Origin: Pseudomonas alkylphenolica
Lineage (GTDB): Bacteria; Pseudomonadota; Gammaproteobacteria; Pseudomonadales; Pseudomonadaceae
Length of the DNA: 64,000 nt
Direction: 5' to 3'
Assembly (NCBI RefSeq): GCF_000746525.1
Contig: NZ_CP009048.1
Location: 2,721,501-2,785,500, forward strand
Every line of letters starts with the position of its first letter. Positions within the stretch are counted from its first letter, which is position 1. This document shows positions 48,460 to 59,660 of this stretch, in pieces. Position numbers and translations under genes: made by a program. Under the pieces are notes generated by a model. That model had not been told where the DNA came from. It saw only the letters and a list, made by a program, of their open reading frames with translations, and did not search any database.

Positions 48460-48798
48460 CTACGGGCAGCACAGCGAAACAAGACCCTTGGTTCGCTGGA
48501 GGAGTATCTCCAAACGTTCAACGATCGCCCCGCCATTCACTTCATAGAAAACCTGTCTGCCCACTTTGGTGGCTTTCACTATGTGAGCGTCGTGCAGCAC
48601 CTGTAAGTGCCTTGAGATCACGGAGCGCTCCTGCGGCAAGGCTTTGGCGATTTCGCCGACATCCGCCCTCCCTAGCTGAAGCACGCGCTTGAACACCGCG
48701 ACCCTAGAGGGTTCGCAGAGAGCTTTGAAGAAGGCTTCATCCAGCGACTCGATGGCAGCATCGATAGCTTGGGCGCGGAGATTATCGGTAGTCATCAT
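48460..48798 (-). CDS. ArsR-family repressor, atypical
   Basis: This 112-residue protein (ATG 48798, with an adjacent second ATG) has a winged helix: ALCEPSRVAVFKRVLQLGRA, then DVGEIAKALPQERSVISRHL. It lacks the ELCVCDL arsenite site of classical ArsR. Its cysteines are Cys32-like in ALCEPS and a terminal CC pair (LVSLCCP), so it may sense a different arsenical through another Cys arrangement, as ArsR types 2-4 do. It is encoded upstream of the ArsO-like gene on the same strand, and a palindrome lies just before its start. Confidence 0.85.
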   Translation of the reverse strand: MMTTDNLRAQAIDAAIESLDEAFFKALCEPSRVAVFKRVLQLGRADVGEIAKALPQERSVISRHLQVLHDAHIVKATKVGRQVFYEVNGGAIVERLEILLQRTKGLVSLCCP

Positions 48799-48809
48799 GA
48801 GCGCAATAT

Positions 48810-48829
48810 ATGTGCATGAAGACGCACAT
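48810..48829. promoter_or_regulatory. Putative operator of the atypical ArsR
   Basis: ATGTGC and GCACAT, eight bases apart, form a perfect inverted repeat 12 bases before the repressor start. The half-site ATGTGCA recurs at 48419. Confidence 0.6.
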
Positions 48830-48844
48830 GTAAAGCCACCCATC

Positions 48845-48860
48845 ATCGCAAGCTTGCGAT
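48845..48860. promoter_or_regulatory. 16-bp perfect palindrome between divergent ars genes
   Basis: ATCGCAAGCTTGCGAT is followed by the direct repeat ATTCGGAAAA at 48863 and 48879. The cluster lies in the promoter region of the arsC-like gene at 48914. Confidence 0.5.
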
Positions 48861-48913
48861 ACATTCGGAAAAGCGTATATTCGGAAAACCATATACATGC
48901 AGAGTACCTAGTG

Positions 48914-49327
48914 ATGACTGGCAAGATCCGCGTCCTGTTTGTTTGCACCACCAACGCTGCTCGCTCCCAGCTCGCCGAAGCATTGCTCCGACACACAGAC
49001 CCTGTGCGCTTCGAGGCTTTCAGCGCAGGTACTCAGCCTGGCGAAGTCGACCCGCGAACCTATGCCGCCCTTGAGCACCTCGCCATCGACTCCAGCGCCC
49101 TGCATAGCAAGTCCATCGACGAGTTCGCCGGTGAACACTTCGACTACGTCATTACCCTCTGTGACAAGGCCGCCCAGGAATGCCAAGCGCTTCCGGCATT
49201 TGGCGAGCAGCTGGTATGGAGCTTCGAAGACCCTGTCACCAGCGAAAAACACGACGCCTTCCGCCACACGCTTCACGAGATTCATGAGCGCATCAAGATG
49301 TTCGTCCTCGTGAAAACCAAACACTGA
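48914..49327 (+). CDS. Low-molecular-weight phosphatase / arsenate reductase-like protein
   Basis: This 137-residue protein belongs to the LMW-PTPase fold. The catalytic loop is C11-T-T-N-A-A-R-S18, and the acid/base region is WSFEDPVT. The arsC at 49712 has CTANSCRS and further cysteines; this one lacks the second loop Cys, so it may reduce arsenate by another thiol route or act as a phosphatase. ATG 48914 is chosen because the longer frame crosses the divergent operator region. It heads the plus-strand ars operon, eight bases before arsR. Confidence 0.85.
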   Translation: MTGKIRVLFVCTTNAARSQLAEALLRHTDPVRFEAFSAGTQPGEVDPRTYAALEHLAIDSSALHSKSIDEFAGEHFDYVITLCDKAAQECQALPAFGEQLVWSFEDPVTSEKHDAFRHTLHEIHERIKMFVLVKTKH

Positions 49328-49335
49328 GAACCGCT

Positions 49336-49692
49336 ATGACTGACTCGCTGACCCCTACCAAGGTTTTCAAATGCCTCGCCGACGAGACCCGCATTCGGAT
49401 GATGTTGCTGATTGCTCGCGAGGAAGAGCTCTGCGTCTGTGAACTGACCTGTGCGCTGGAAGAAAGCCAGCCCAAGGTTTCCCGCCACCTGGCGCAATTG
49501 CGCACGTGTGACCTGCTGGAAGACCGCCGCCAGGGTCAATGGGTTTACTACCGGCTACATCCCGAGCTGCCCGCCTGGGTACGCGAGGTCCTGGCAACGA
49601 CGCTGGAGGCCAATCGCGAATGGCTGAGCACCAGCTCCAAACGACTGGACACCATGGGTGACCGCCCGCAGCGCGTGGCCTCCTGCTGCTGA
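49336..49692 (+). CDS. arsR: ArsR arsenite-responsive repressor
   Basis: This 118-residue ArsR/SmtB winged helix has the classical metalloid site ELCVCEL (Cys33, Cys35), with Cys13 available as third ligand. The recognition part is CALEESQPKVSRHLAQLRTC. It represses the ars operon until As(III) binds. It lies nine bases after the arsC-like gene and upstream of arsC, unusually in second place. A CC pair ends the protein. Confidence 0.93.
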   Translation: MTDSLTPTKVFKCLADETRIRMMLLIAREEELCVCELTCALEESQPKVSRHLAQLRTCDLLEDRRQGQWVYYRLHPELPAWVREVLATTLEANREWLSTSSKRLDTMGDRPQRVASCC

Positions 49693-49711
49693 TCACTGCC
49701 GAGAAAAGCCG

Positions 49712-50182
49712 ATGAAAGTTCTGTTCCTCTGCACCGCCAATAGCTGCCGCAGCATCCTGTCCGAAGCCGTGTTCAACCACCTGGCCCCGACCGGTATGAA
49801 GGCCTTCAGCGCCGGCAGCCAGCCCAAGGGCGAGGTGCATCCGTTGTCCATCGCCGCGTTGCAGCGCGCCGGTATTTCCACCGATGGTCTCAGCAGCAAG
49901 TCCAGTGATTCACACGCCGAGTTAGCCCCGGACTTTGTCATCACCGTCTGCGACAAGGCCGCTGGCGAAGCATGCCCCGTGTTCTTCGGGCCGGCAGTAA
50001 AAGCTCATTGGGGGCTTTCCGATCCGTCGGACCTACAAGGTAGCGCCGCCGAACTGGATGAGGCTTTCGACGCCACGTTTGAACACATCAAGCGCCGCAT
50101 TACGGCATTTCTCGCATTGCCTTTCGAACAACTGGATGCCGCCCAGCTCAAGGCCGAGCTGGCGCGCATCGGAACGCTCTGA
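49712..50182 (+). CDS. arsC: Arsenate reductase, LMW-phosphatase type
   Basis: This 156-residue protein has the nucleophilic loop C7-T-A-N-S-C12-R-S and the conserved ITVCDKAAGEACPVFFG with further cysteines, fitting arsenate reductases of the thioredoxin- or glutaredoxin-coupled LMW-PTPase class. WGLSDPS supplies the acid residue. It reduces As(V) to As(III) for efflux by Acr3. It lies 19 bases after arsR and 18 before acr3. Confidence 0.92.
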   Translation: MKVLFLCTANSCRSILSEAVFNHLAPTGMKAFSAGSQPKGEVHPLSIAALQRAGISTDGLSSKSSDSHAELAPDFVITVCDKAAGEACPVFFGPAVKAHWGLSDPSDLQGSAAELDEAFDATFEHIKRRITAFLALPFEQLDAAQLKAELARIGTL

Positions 50183-50200
50183 CGTTAAGGGAGATTCATC

Positions 50201-51262
50201 ATGAGCAAGAGCCGCCTTTCATTCCTCGATCGCTACCTAACGGTCTGGATCTTTTTGGCCATGGGCCTTGGCATTGGCCTCGGCAGTCTCTTCCAGGGAC
50301 TGCCTGCATGGCTGAACAGCCTGTCGGTTGGCTCAACAAACATCCCCATTGCCATTGGCCTGATCGTCATGATGTACCCACCATTGGCGAAGGTGAAATA
50401 CGAGGAGCTGCCACAGGTCTTCAAAGACAAGCGCATCCTCGCCTTGTCGCTGATTCAGAACTGGGTGATTGGCCCGGTGCTGATGTTCGGGCTGGCTGTC
50501 GTATTCCTCTCCGACAAGCCCGAGTACATGACCGGCCTGATCCTCATCGGCTTGGCACGCTGCATCGCCATGGTGCTGGTGTGGAACCAGATCGCGGGCG
50601 GCAATAACCAGTACGTTGCGGGCTTGGTCGCCTTCAACAGCATTTTCCAAATCCTGTTCTTCAGCGTGTATGCCTGGATCTTCCTGGGCCTTCTGCCGCC
50701 GCTGTTCGGCCTGGAAGGTAGCATCATCGAAACCAGCTTCATCGAAATTGCCCAATCAGTACTGATCTATCTGGGTATCCCATTCCTGGCTGGCTTCCTG
50801 ACCCGCAAGATCCTGATCAGCCGTAAGGGCTTCGCATGGTACGAGGAGCGCTTCATTCCGAAGATCAGCCCGCTGACGCTCGTAGCGTTGCTGCTGACCA
50901 TCGTCGCTATGTTCAGCCTGAAAGGCGACATGGTGCTGCAACTGCCTCTGGATGTGCTGCGCATCGCCATCCCACTGACCATCTACTTCGTGGTGATGTT
51001 CTTCATCAGCTTCTGGATGGGCAAGCTGCTGGAGGCCGACTACCCACGCACCACCGCGCTGGCATTTACCGCTGCCAGTAACAACTTCGAACTGGCCATT
51101 GCCGTGGCCATTGCCACTTTCGGCCTTGCCTCGCCGGTAGCGTTTGCCACCGTCATCGGGCCATTGGTGGAAGTACCGGTACTGATCTCCCTGGTCGGCG
51201 TTGCCTTGTGGCTCAAGCGTCGCTGGTTCGATCAGCCATCTGGTGCCTTGTCCCAGGAGTGA
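50201..51262 (+). CDS. acr3: Acr3-family arsenite efflux permease
   Basis: This 353-residue protein has ten membrane helices. The conserved helix-4 cysteine lies in [17 protein letters not shown], and helix 9 has [20 protein letters not shown], both hallmarks of Acr3. It exports arsenite using the proton gradient. A ribosome binding site (AAGGGAGA) precedes the ATG, and arsH follows after four bases. Confidence 0.95.
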   Translation: MSKSRLSFLDRYLTVWIFLAMGLGIGLGSLFQGLPAWLNSLSVGSTNIPIAIGLIVMMYPPLAKVKYEELPQVFKDKRILALSLIQNWVIGPVLMFGLAVVFLSDKPEYMTGLILIGLARCIAMVLVWNQIAGGNNQYVAGLVAFNSIFQILFFSVYAWIFLGLLPPLFGLEGSIIETSFIEIAQSVLIYLGIPFLAGFLTRKILISRKGFAWYEERFIPKISPLTLVALLLTIVAMFSLKGDMVLQLPLDVLRIAIPLTIYFVVMFFISFWMGKLLEADYPRTTALAFTAASNNFELAIAVAIATFGLASPVAFATVIGPLVEVPVLISLVGVALWLKRRWFDQPSGALSQE

Positions 51263-51266
51263 AATC

Positions 51267-51983
51267 ATGACCGAACACCATATCCCCAACATCGACAGTG
51301 ATCTGATCGATCTGCCGTCTTCCGAAAAGCTGGCTATCGAGAAGCAGTCCACTCACAAACCGCGAATCCTGCTGCTGTATGGATCGACCCGAGAACGCTC
51401 TTTCAGCCGCCTTCTGACCGAGGAAGCAGCCCGCCTGCTAGAGCACTTCGGTGCCGAGACGCGGATATTCAATCCGTCCGGCCTGCCGCTGCCGGATGAC
51501 GTACCCGACGACCACCCCATGGTCAAAGAGCTGCGCGACCTGGTGCTCTGGTCGGAAGGCATGGTCTGGTGTTCGCCAGAACGCCACGGTGCGATGACCG
51601 GTGTGTTCAAGTCGCAGATCGACTGGATTCCGCTGAGCATGGGGGCCGTGCGCCCGACGCAGGGCAAGACCCTCGCGGTGATGCAGGTTTGCGGTGGCTC
51701 GCAGTCGTTCAACGTGGTCAACCAGCTGCGCGTGCTCGGCCGCTGGATGCGCATGTTCACTATCCCTAACCAGTCGTCAGTGCCGAAGGCCTATCTGGAG
51801 TTCGACGAAGCGGGCCGCATGAAGCCTTCTGCGTACTATGACCGCGTCGTCGACGTGATGGAGGAGCTGGTGAAGTTCACCCTGCTTCTGCGTGATCGTG
51901 CCGACTACATGGTTGATCGCTATTCCGAACGTAAAGAGTCCGCTGAAGAACTGTCGAAGCGCGTCAATCAACGCTCCATCTGA
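51267..51983 (+). CDS. arsH: ArsH NADPH-dependent flavin oxidoreductase
   Basis: This 238-residue flavodoxin-like protein has the FMN loop [15 protein letters not shown], the [21 protein letters not shown] block and the C-terminal [14 protein letters not shown]. ArsH oxidises trivalent organoarsenicals such as methylarsenite and also reduces quinones. The ATG at 51267 is four bases after acr3 (AGGAG upstream). Confidence 0.95.
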   Translation: MTEHHIPNIDSDLIDLPSSEKLAIEKQSTHKPRILLLYGSTRERSFSRLLTEEAARLLEHFGAETRIFNPSGLPLPDDVPDDHPMVKELRDLVLWSEGMVWCSPERHGAMTGVFKSQIDWIPLSMGAVRPTQGKTLAVMQVCGGSQSFNVVNQLRVLGRWMRMFTIPNQSSVPKAYLEFDEAGRMKPSAYYDRVVDVMEELVKFTLLLRDRADYMVDRYSERKESAEELSKRVNQRSI

Positions 51984-51994
51984 GGCTTTTGAGC

Positions 51995-52498
51995 ATGCAA
52001 CTGCACCCGTATTCCGTGCTGACTACTCCACAGTTGATCGGCCAACTGATCTTCACCCCGTGCCCTGGCACCAAGGACACGTCGGTCTCCCAGGCTCTAG
52101 CGACACTGCGCGATGCCGGTGCGAGCGCACTGGTAACCCTGATGCCGGATGAAGAGCTGCTGCAGAACGAGGTCGATCTACTGCCTGAGGAATGCCAGCT
52201 GTTGGGCCTCGAATGGTTCCACCTGCCGGTGGAGGATGATCAGGCTCCCGGCGAGCCCTTTGCTGCCGCCTGGGAAACCCATCGCGAGCGCCTGAAAGAG
52301 CTGGTGATGGCTGGCAAATCGATCGCTATTCACTGCAAGGGTGGCTCGGGCCGTACCGGCTTGTTCGCAGCCCGCCTGATGATCGAGTGCGGTGTCCCTG
52401 TGCACGAGGCCATCGCTCAGGTTCAGGCCCTGCGCCCGCGAGCGATTCAAAACCCTGCACACGTCAGCTACATCAATCAGTTCATCAACACCCTCTGA
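51995..52498 (+). CDS. Dual-specificity phosphatase-like protein of the ars operon
   Basis: This 167-residue protein contains the PTP signature H113-C-K-G-G-S-G-R-T (Cys114 nucleophile, Arg120) and aspartates in PVEDDQAP as general acid. It resembles cyclin-dependent kinase inhibitor 3-type phosphatases. It sits 11 bases after arsH and 32 before the glyceraldehyde phosphate dehydrogenase. Its role in arsenic handling is not established; it might act on arseno- or phospho-sugar intermediates, or reduce arsenate. Confidence 0.85.
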   Translation: MQLHPYSVLTTPQLIGQLIFTPCPGTKDTSVSQALATLRDAGASALVTLMPDEELLQNEVDLLPEECQLLGLEWFHLPVEDDQAPGEPFAAAWETHRERLKELVMAGKSIAIHCKGGSGRTGLFAARLMIECGVPVHEAIAQVQALRPRAIQNPAHVSYINQFINTL

Positions 52499-52530
52499 CC
52501 GCTCGCGATCCGCGACTAGAGAACAAGAAC

Positions 52531-53535
52531 ATGGCAATCAAAGTAGGCATCAATGGGTTTGGCCGTATCGGACGCTTGGCGCTGCGCGCATCCTGGGACT
52601 GGCCGGAATTCGAATTCGTACAGATCAATGACCCGGCCGGGGACGCTGAGACCCACGCCCACCTGATCAACTTCGACTCGATCCACGGACGCTGGCACCG
52701 CGAAGCAGGTGCAGAAGGCGACTCTGTGGTGATCGATGGCAAACGCATCAAGGTCACCGCGAACAAGACCATCGCCGACACCGACTGGTCGGGCTGCGAC
52801 CTGGTCATCGAGGCCAGCGGCAAGATGAAGTCGGTAGCCGTGCTCCAGGCTTACCTGGATCAGGGCGTCAAACGCGTGGTGGTCTGTGCCCCAGTGAAGG
52901 AAAAAGGCGCGCTGAACGTGGTGATGGGCGTAAACCAGCACCTGTTCGAGCCGGCTCAGCACCGCATTGTCACCGCCGCTTCCTGCACCACCAACTGCTT
53001 GGCTCCGGTGGTCAAAGTGATCCACGAGAACCTGGGCATCCGCCACGGCTCGATCACCACCATCCACGACCTGACCAATACCCAGAGCATCCTTGATACC
53101 CCGCACAAGGACCTGCGCCGCGCCCGTGCCTCAGGCATGAGCCTGATCCCGACCACCACCGGTTCGGCCACAGCGATCGCCGAGATCTTCCCCGAACTGC
53201 GCGGCAAGCTGAATGGTCACGCCGTGCGCGTACCGCTGGCCAACGCCTCGCTGACCGACTGCGTGTTCGAGGTGGCGCGTGAAACTACGGCTGAAGAGGT
53301 CAACTTGCTGCTGAAGGCGGCTGCCGAAGGCCCGCTGAAGGACATCTTGGGTTACGAAGAACGCCCACTGGTGTCCATCGACTACCGCACCGATCCGCGG
53401 TCTTCGATCATCGATGCGCTGTCGACCCTGGTGGTCAACGGCACCCAGGTGAAGATCTACGCCTGGTACGACAACGAGTGGGGTTACGCCAATCGTGCAG
53501 CGGAGCTGGCCCGACTGGTCGGCACGGCGGAGTAA
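52531..53535 (+). CDS. gapdh: Glyceraldehyde-3-phosphate dehydrogenase of the ArsJ pathway
   Basis: This 334-residue protein has NAD-binding [13 protein letters not shown], the active-site C152-T-T-N-C and the C-terminal [11 protein letters not shown]. In ars operons this enzyme uses arsenate in place of phosphate to make 1-arseno-3-phosphoglycerate, which ArsJ then exports; arsJ follows after nine bases. It is probably separate from the housekeeping enzyme. Confidence 0.93.
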   Translation: MAIKVGINGFGRIGRLALRASWDWPEFEFVQINDPAGDAETHAHLINFDSIHGRWHREAGAEGDSVVIDGKRIKVTANKTIADTDWSGCDLVIEASGKMKSVAVLQAYLDQGVKRVVVCAPVKEKGALNVVMGVNQHLFEPAQHRIVTAASCTTNCLAPVVKVIHENLGIRHGSITTIHDLTNTQSILDTPHKDLRRARASGMSLIPTTTGSATAIAEIFPELRGKLNGHAVRVPLANASLTDCVFEVARETTAEEVNLLLKAAAEGPLKDILGYEERPLVSIDYRTDPRSSIIDALSTLVVNGTQVKIYAWYDNEWGYANRAAELARLVGTAE

Positions 53536-53544
53536 ACGGCGATC

Positions 53545-54777
53545 ATGAAGGCGTTGTCAGCCCTGTCTACGGAAGTGCGTCAGTACCTGCTGGTTACCGG
53601 CAACTACTGGGCCTTCACCCTCACCGACGGCGCATTGCGCATGTTGGTGGTGCTGCACTTTCATTCGCTGGGCTATACGCCGCTGCAGATCGCGGCATTG
53701 TTCCTGTTCTACGAAGTGTTCGGCGTGATCACCAACCTGGTGGGCGGCTACCTCGGCGCCCGCCTGGGTCTCAATCGCACCATGAACATCGGCTTGGGCA
53801 TGCAGGTCCTGGCCTTGCTGATGCTCACGGTGCCAGCGGCCTGGCTGACGGTGCCTTGGGTGATGGCAGCCCAAGCCTTGTCCGGCATCGCCAAGGACCT
53901 CAACAAGATGAGTGCCAAGAGTTCTATCAAGCTCTTGGTGCCAGATAGCCAGCAAGGCACCCTCTACAAGTGGGTAGCCATCCTCACCGGCTCGAAGAAC
54001 GCGCTCAAAGGCGTGGGCTTCTTCCTAGGCGGTGCACTGCTCGCGCTGCTCGGCTTCTCCATGGCGGTGCTGGCCATGGCGGCGGTGCTGGCATTGATCT
54101 GGATAGGCAGCTTGCTGCTGCTAAAGAAAGACCTGGGCAAGGCCAAGGCCAAACCAAAATTCCGCGACATGCTGTCCAAAAGCCGGGCGATCAACATCCT
54201 CTCGGCCGCACGATTATTTCTCTTTGGCGCTCGCGACGTCTGGTTCGTCGTAGCGCTGCCGGTCTACCTGAGCACCACATTTGGTTGGGACTTCTGGTTG
54301 GTCGGCGGCTTTCTTGCCGCCTGGATCATCGGCTACGGTATCGTGCAGTCGTTTGCCCCCAGCATCACCGGCAAGAAGCGCGGTCATGTGCCCGACGGGC
54401 GAGCTGCCTTTTCCTGGGCTATCGCCCTAGCCGGACTACCCGCGCTCATCGCTATGGGCCTGTCTTCAGGTTGGTCAGCTCAGGTGGTGCTACTTGGTGG
54501 GCTGATGCTGTTCGGCGTGCTGTTCGCCGTGAATTCATCGCTGCACAGCTACCTGATCGTCAGTTATGCCAAGGAGGATGGGGTATCACTGGACGTCGGT
54601 TTCTACTACATGTCCAACGCTCTGGGACGGCTGGTCGGCACGCTGCTTTCCGGCTGGGTGTTCCAAGCTTATGGCCTGGAAGCCTGCTTGTGGGTATCGA
54701 GCGTATTTGTACTGGCTGCCGCACTCATATCAATCGCCTTGCCCAGGCACGGCGAGACTCCACAGCAGCCAAGCTGA
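53545..54777 (+). CDS. arsJ: ArsJ organoarsenical (1-arseno-3-phosphoglycerate) exporter
   Basis: This 410-residue MFS protein has about twelve helices, with YWAFTLTDGALRMLVVLHFH in helix 1 and LSGIAKDLNKMSAKSSIKLL, both ArsJ features. Coupling to gapdh gives a two-gene arsenate resistance route. Its last codons and the following intergenic bases recur, decayed, at 61390-61445. Confidence 0.94.
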   Translation: MKALSALSTEVRQYLLVTGNYWAFTLTDGALRMLVVLHFHSLGYTPLQIAALFLFYEVFGVITNLVGGYLGARLGLNRTMNIGLGMQVLALLMLTVPAAWLTVPWVMAAQALSGIAKDLNKMSAKSSIKLLVPDSQQGTLYKWVAILTGSKNALKGVGFFLGGALLALLGFSMAVLAMAAVLALIWIGSLLLLKKDLGKAKAKPKFRDMLSKSRAINILSAARLFLFGARDVWFVVALPVYLSTTFGWDFWLVGGFLAAWIIGYGIVQSFAPSITGKKRGHVPDGRAAFSWAIALAGLPALIAMGLSSGWSAQVVLLGGLMLFGVLFAVNSSLHSYLIVSYAKEDGVSLDVGFYYMSNALGRLVGTLLSGWVFQAYGLEACLWVSSVFVLAAALISIALPRHGETPQQPS

Positions 54778-54801
54778 CCAGCGACCATCAGGCGGGGGCT
54801 C

Positions 54802-55878
54802 TCATGCCTCCGCCTTTACCAGTAACTGCTCGATTTCAGCGACTGTACTGCGGGCTGTACGGGTAACCCCGATCAAAGTCGCCGACGCCGATCCCGTCCA
54901 TTCGCCATAGCCCACCAGCCACAGCCTGGGTTCGTTCACAGCGTGAGTCCCCTCCACCGCCACGCGCCCTTCCTCGGTAACTACCCCAAGGCTGGCCAGG
55001 TGCCCCAACGCCGGTTTGAATCCGGTGCACCAAATCACCGCATCGACTGCCGTCTCCGAACCATCGGCCCAGACCACTCCATCATGCGTAAAGCGCACAA
55101 AGGGACGCACTGCGTGCAGTACGTCCCGTTCACGCGCCTCGACCACAGGCGGCACCATCACGACATCACCCAACCCTCCGACAGGCTGATCAATGACTCG
55201 CCCTTCCATCTGGGCTCTCCAGCGTTCCGTGGCTCTCTCGAACAGCACACGGCCGTCCACATCGTCAGGCAAGAAAAGCGGATCGCTTGGCGTCACCCAG
55301 GTCGCGTCCGCCACTTTCGACACTTCAGCCAGGATCTGAGCCCCAGAGTTGCCGCCCCCGACAACCAGCACACGCTTCCCCGAGAAGGCCTGAGGTTCAA
55401 CATAGTGGGCGGAATGCAGCTGTTGGCCATGGAACAACTCGGCACCGGGGTACGCGGGAATATTGGGGTTGCTCCAGGTTCCTGTGGCACTGACAACGGC
55501 TTTGGCATCCCAATGCCCCTGCTCCGAATGCACACGCAACGCGCCGGCGACGCGCTCGACAGAGGTAACCCGCACGGGCCGTTCGATGGGGAACTGATAA
55601 CGCGCTTCATACTGGGTCAGGTAATCAATGACATGCTCGCGAGAGGGATAGCCATCCTGTACCGACGGCATCATCCAGCCGGGAATGGAACTCCAAGTGG
55701 CCGGAGAGAACAATCGCAGGGACTCCCAGCCATGACGCCAGGCCCCTCCGCCCCCCTGCTCGGCATCAAGAATAATGAACGAGAGCTCGGTGCGACGTAA
55801 GAAATACGCTGTAGCCAGGGCCGCTTGCCCACCGCCGATGACGACCACATCCCACAAGTGCTCTGCATGAGCTTTCAT
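54802..55878 (-). CDS. arsO: ArsO flavin-binding monooxygenase
   Basis: This 358-residue protein has [15 protein letters not shown] at the N-terminus, [22 protein letters not shown], the second fold [16 protein letters not shown] and [13 protein letters not shown]. It is convergent to arsJ, with 24 bases between stops. ArsO proteins are common in Pseudomonas ars islands, but their substrate is not settled. Its start region, with the ATG altered to AGG, and its 3' end are joined in a scar at 61390-61520. Confidence 0.9.
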   Translation of the reverse strand: MKAHAEHLWDVVVIGGGQAALATAYFLRRTELSFIILDAEQGGGGAWRHGWESLRLFSPATWSSIPGWMMPSVQDGYPSREHVIDYLTQYEARYQFPIERPVRVTSVERVAGALRVHSEQGHWDAKAVVSATGTWSNPNIPAYPGAELFHGQQLHSAHYVEPQAFSGKRVLVVGGGNSGAQILAEVSKVADATWVTPSDPLFLPDDVDGRVLFERATERWRAQMEGRVIDQPVGGLGDVVMVPPVVEARERDVLHAVRPFVRFTHDGVVWADGSETAVDAVIWCTGFKPALGHLASLGVVTEEGRVAVEGTHAVNEPRLWLVGYGEWTGSASATLIGVTRTARSTVAEIEQLLVKAEA

Positions 55879-56014
55879 CCAGACGCTCCTACGAACCAGT
55901 AATGGGAGTCTATCTTTTCACGAATCTGAGGGTGTGACATAGAGCAGGAATGTAGTGGTCTAATGAAACCGGACACCCATTTAGGCGAGAATGCTCGCCA
56001 CAGAGAGGTGTCTG

Positions 56015-57177
<1,163 letters not shown>

Positions 57178-57259
57178 CCACTACAGCATTTCATTAATAC
57201 TCGGCTAGCATCAGCAAAAAAGCGGCGTGTCCACCGAAATGTGCTGTGGGTGCGGGTAC

Positions 57260-57475
<216 letters not shown>

Positions 57476-57860
57476 CTAGATTCGCCGTGGAAGCAGGTCG
57501 GATCGGCGAGGCTAAGACGGCCGCGGAAACCGAAGTCTATGAACATAGAACGATGAACAACCACATCTATTTCGACACTATTTAACCAGTAAAAATAGGC
57601 TTGCAAGCGACTTATGAACATCTGACATCGCCCACTTGTTAAATTAGGTGCCATGTTAAAAATGTTCATGAGTTTCGTGTCCAATCCCACATACCTCCGG
57701 TCAAATCCCCACAAACCCCCGTTTTCCAGAAAATCAAAAGCTTGGGTTCCATTCATAATCCTATCTCTGCGCATGGCCCTTCACTAACCTCCGGTTGACC
57801 CTATCCGACCCTCAACCCCATTCGACCATGACATCCACCATGGCAATGCTGCAGCTTTCT

Positions 57861-57868
57861 GCTACAGG
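57861..57868. repeat. Target duplication of the IS481 element
   Basis: GCTACAGG here recurs at 59131-59138 directly outside the other end. Confidence 0.8.
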
Positions 57869-59130
57869 TGTACGGACCGGAGACATGGTTTACACGTGTA
57901 CGGGGACATGGTTAACACTTCCTGGCGAGCCAACTTTGCCGGGAAGCCATCATGCCTTGGAATACGAGAGACGCCATGAGCCTGAAAGAAGAGTTCGTTG
58001 TCTTGGCCCAGCAACCCGGCTGCAACAGAAGAGAGTTGTGCCAACGCTTTGGCATCAGCGCCCCAACGGGATACAAATGGCTTAAGCGCTACGCAGCGCA
58101 TGGGAGTCAGGGGCTTTTGGAGAAGTCCCGCCGCCCGATTACAAGCCCTGATCAGACGCCACCCGCACTGGAGTCGTCCGTGCTAGAGCTTCGCCAGCAA
58201 CATCCTGAGTGGGGTGGACGCAAGATCAGTCACAAGCTTGATTGCCGTATTGCTCCGAGTACCGTTACCAATGTTTTGCATCGCCACGGACTCATTCAGC
58301 CTCCCGAAAAGGAGGTGCAGCTGTTTGCGAAGCGCTTTGTACACGATGCCCCCAATGATCTTTGGCAGATGGACTTCAAGGGGAATTTTCCGACTCAAGA
58401 AGGTCGATGCCACCCTCTGACTGTGCTAGATGACCACTCGCGCTTCAACTTGGCGATTCAGGCCTGTGCGAATGAGCGCACAGTTACGGTACAGGAGAGA
58501 TTGACCGAAGTTTTCCGTCGCTACGGGCTGCCGGCCCGGATCAATGTGGATAACGGCCCACCGTGGGGCTCGCCGCGTAATCCGGGGGAAATTGCGATGT
58601 TGAGCATATGGTTGATTCGCCTGGGCATCAGGGTCAGCTTCAGTCGTCCCCACCACCCACAAACTAACGGCAAGATCGAACGCTTCCATCGTGCACTCAA
58701 AGCTGAAGTGCTCAACGGGCGGCATTTTCGCAGCATTGCTGAGACCCAGAATGCCTTTGACCACTGGCGTGAGATTTACAACCACCAGCGCCCTCATGAG
58801 GCCCTCGAGTATGAAGTGCCCATGGAGCATTACCGTGTAAGCCCTTGGGCTTTTCCGGAAAAACTATCGGAGTTTGAATACGGCCCGGACGACGTGCTTG
58901 TAAAGGCCTATCACTGTCGATTCCGCTTCCGAAAACGTTACTTCAAGATAGCCAAGGGCCTAACTGGTTATCTTTTGGCAGTACGCTCACTTCCTGGTAG
59001 CGAAGATCTGTTCAACGTCTATTTCTGCCATCACCTGGTACGAACCATCGACGTGAATCAGCCTGATTCTGGTCGATAATGTATAAACCATGTCTCCGCA
59101 CGTGTGTAAAGCATGTCTCCGGTCCGTACA
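57869..59130. mobile_element. IS481-family insertion sequence, about 1.26 kb
   Basis: The terminal inverted repeats read TGTACGGACCGGAGACATG at both ends, with further subterminal copies of GGAGACATGGTTTA and GGGGACATGGTTAA. One complete transposase gene lies inside, and the element is flanked by GCTACAGG. Confidence 0.92.
57976..59079 (+). CDS. IS481-family transposase
   Basis: This 367-residue DDE transposase starts at ATG 57976. It has an N-terminal helix-turn-helix (LCQRFGISAPTGYKWLKRY) and a core with Asp in WQMDFKGNF, Asp in INVDNGPPWG and Glu in TNGKIERFHRALKAE. It is intact. Confidence 0.94.
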   Translation: MSLKEEFVVLAQQPGCNRRELCQRFGISAPTGYKWLKRYAAHGSQGLLEKSRRPITSPDQTPPALESSVLELRQQHPEWGGRKISHKLDCRIAPSTVTNVLHRHGLIQPPEKEVQLFAKRFVHDAPNDLWQMDFKGNFPTQEGRCHPLTVLDDHSRFNLAIQACANERTVTVQERLTEVFRRYGLPARINVDNGPPWGSPRNPGEIAMLSIWLIRLGIRVSFSRPHHPQTNGKIERFHRALKAEVLNGRHFRSIAETQNAFDHWREIYNHQRPHEALEYEVPMEHYRVSPWAFPEKLSEFEYGPDDVLVKAYHCRFRFRKRYFKIAKGLTGYLLAVRSLPGSEDLFNVYFCHHLVRTIDVNQPDSGR

Positions 59131-59163
59131 GCTACAGGTTAAAGGAGCCATCACTCATTCGTC

Positions 59164-59323
59164 ATGACTCGGCCGTTCATCCCATTCCCGATTTTCCCTC
59201 CCTACGTTTACTGGAGGCCAAATCAGCTTCGATCCTTTCCTACGAATCTAGCTGTGGCTGATCGGCTAGCCCAGATAGACTTGGCAGCCCATCCCTTCAT
59301 CAACATCTGGTACGTCGACAGGT
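59164..59323 (+). pseudogene. Truncated unrecognised frame
   Basis: A frame opening MTRPFIPFPIFPPYVYWRPN runs on to HPFINIWYVDR, where the end of a second insertion sequence begins at 59324. AAAGGAG lies 17 bases upstream. Before the IS481 insertion this start followed closely after another small frame (57832 onward). I do not recognise it; it looks like the N-terminus of a gene cut off by the insertion. Confidence 0.35.
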
Positions 59324-59440
59324 TGAATCGCCCCGGGTTTCGTAGACACCTCTTTGCCTTAAACTGAGGCCAATTAGGAGGTGCCATGAGCAACCCGCGT
59401 TACCCCGAAGAATTCAAAATCCAAGCGGTCAATCAAGAGA
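59324..59440 (+). mobile_element. End fragment of an IS3-family element
   Basis: TGAATCGCCCCGGGTTTCGT is a typical terminal repeat. It is followed by GGAGGTGCCATG and the first OrfA residues (MSNPRYPEEFKIQAVNQ) before the sequence breaks off. The rest of the element is missing. From 59441 to 59660 I see only short inverted repeats and no gene. Confidence 0.75.
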
Positions 59441-59660
59441 ATAAAAATGAACGGCTGTTTCTGGCCGTTTTCTGCCGGTCCTCACCGGCAGCTATGGGTT
59501 GTCGATTGCTGCCCTTCGCGATAGGCATCAATCGGCCAAAAGCGGAAATCCATGCAGGTAACTAGACTGTCGCTAAGCCAGTAGCTTTTTTTGATCCAGG
59601 TCAACTGTCGCAAAGCTGCCAGCGCTAGTGTCTAGCTTACTTTTGCTACGGGTTGAGCAG

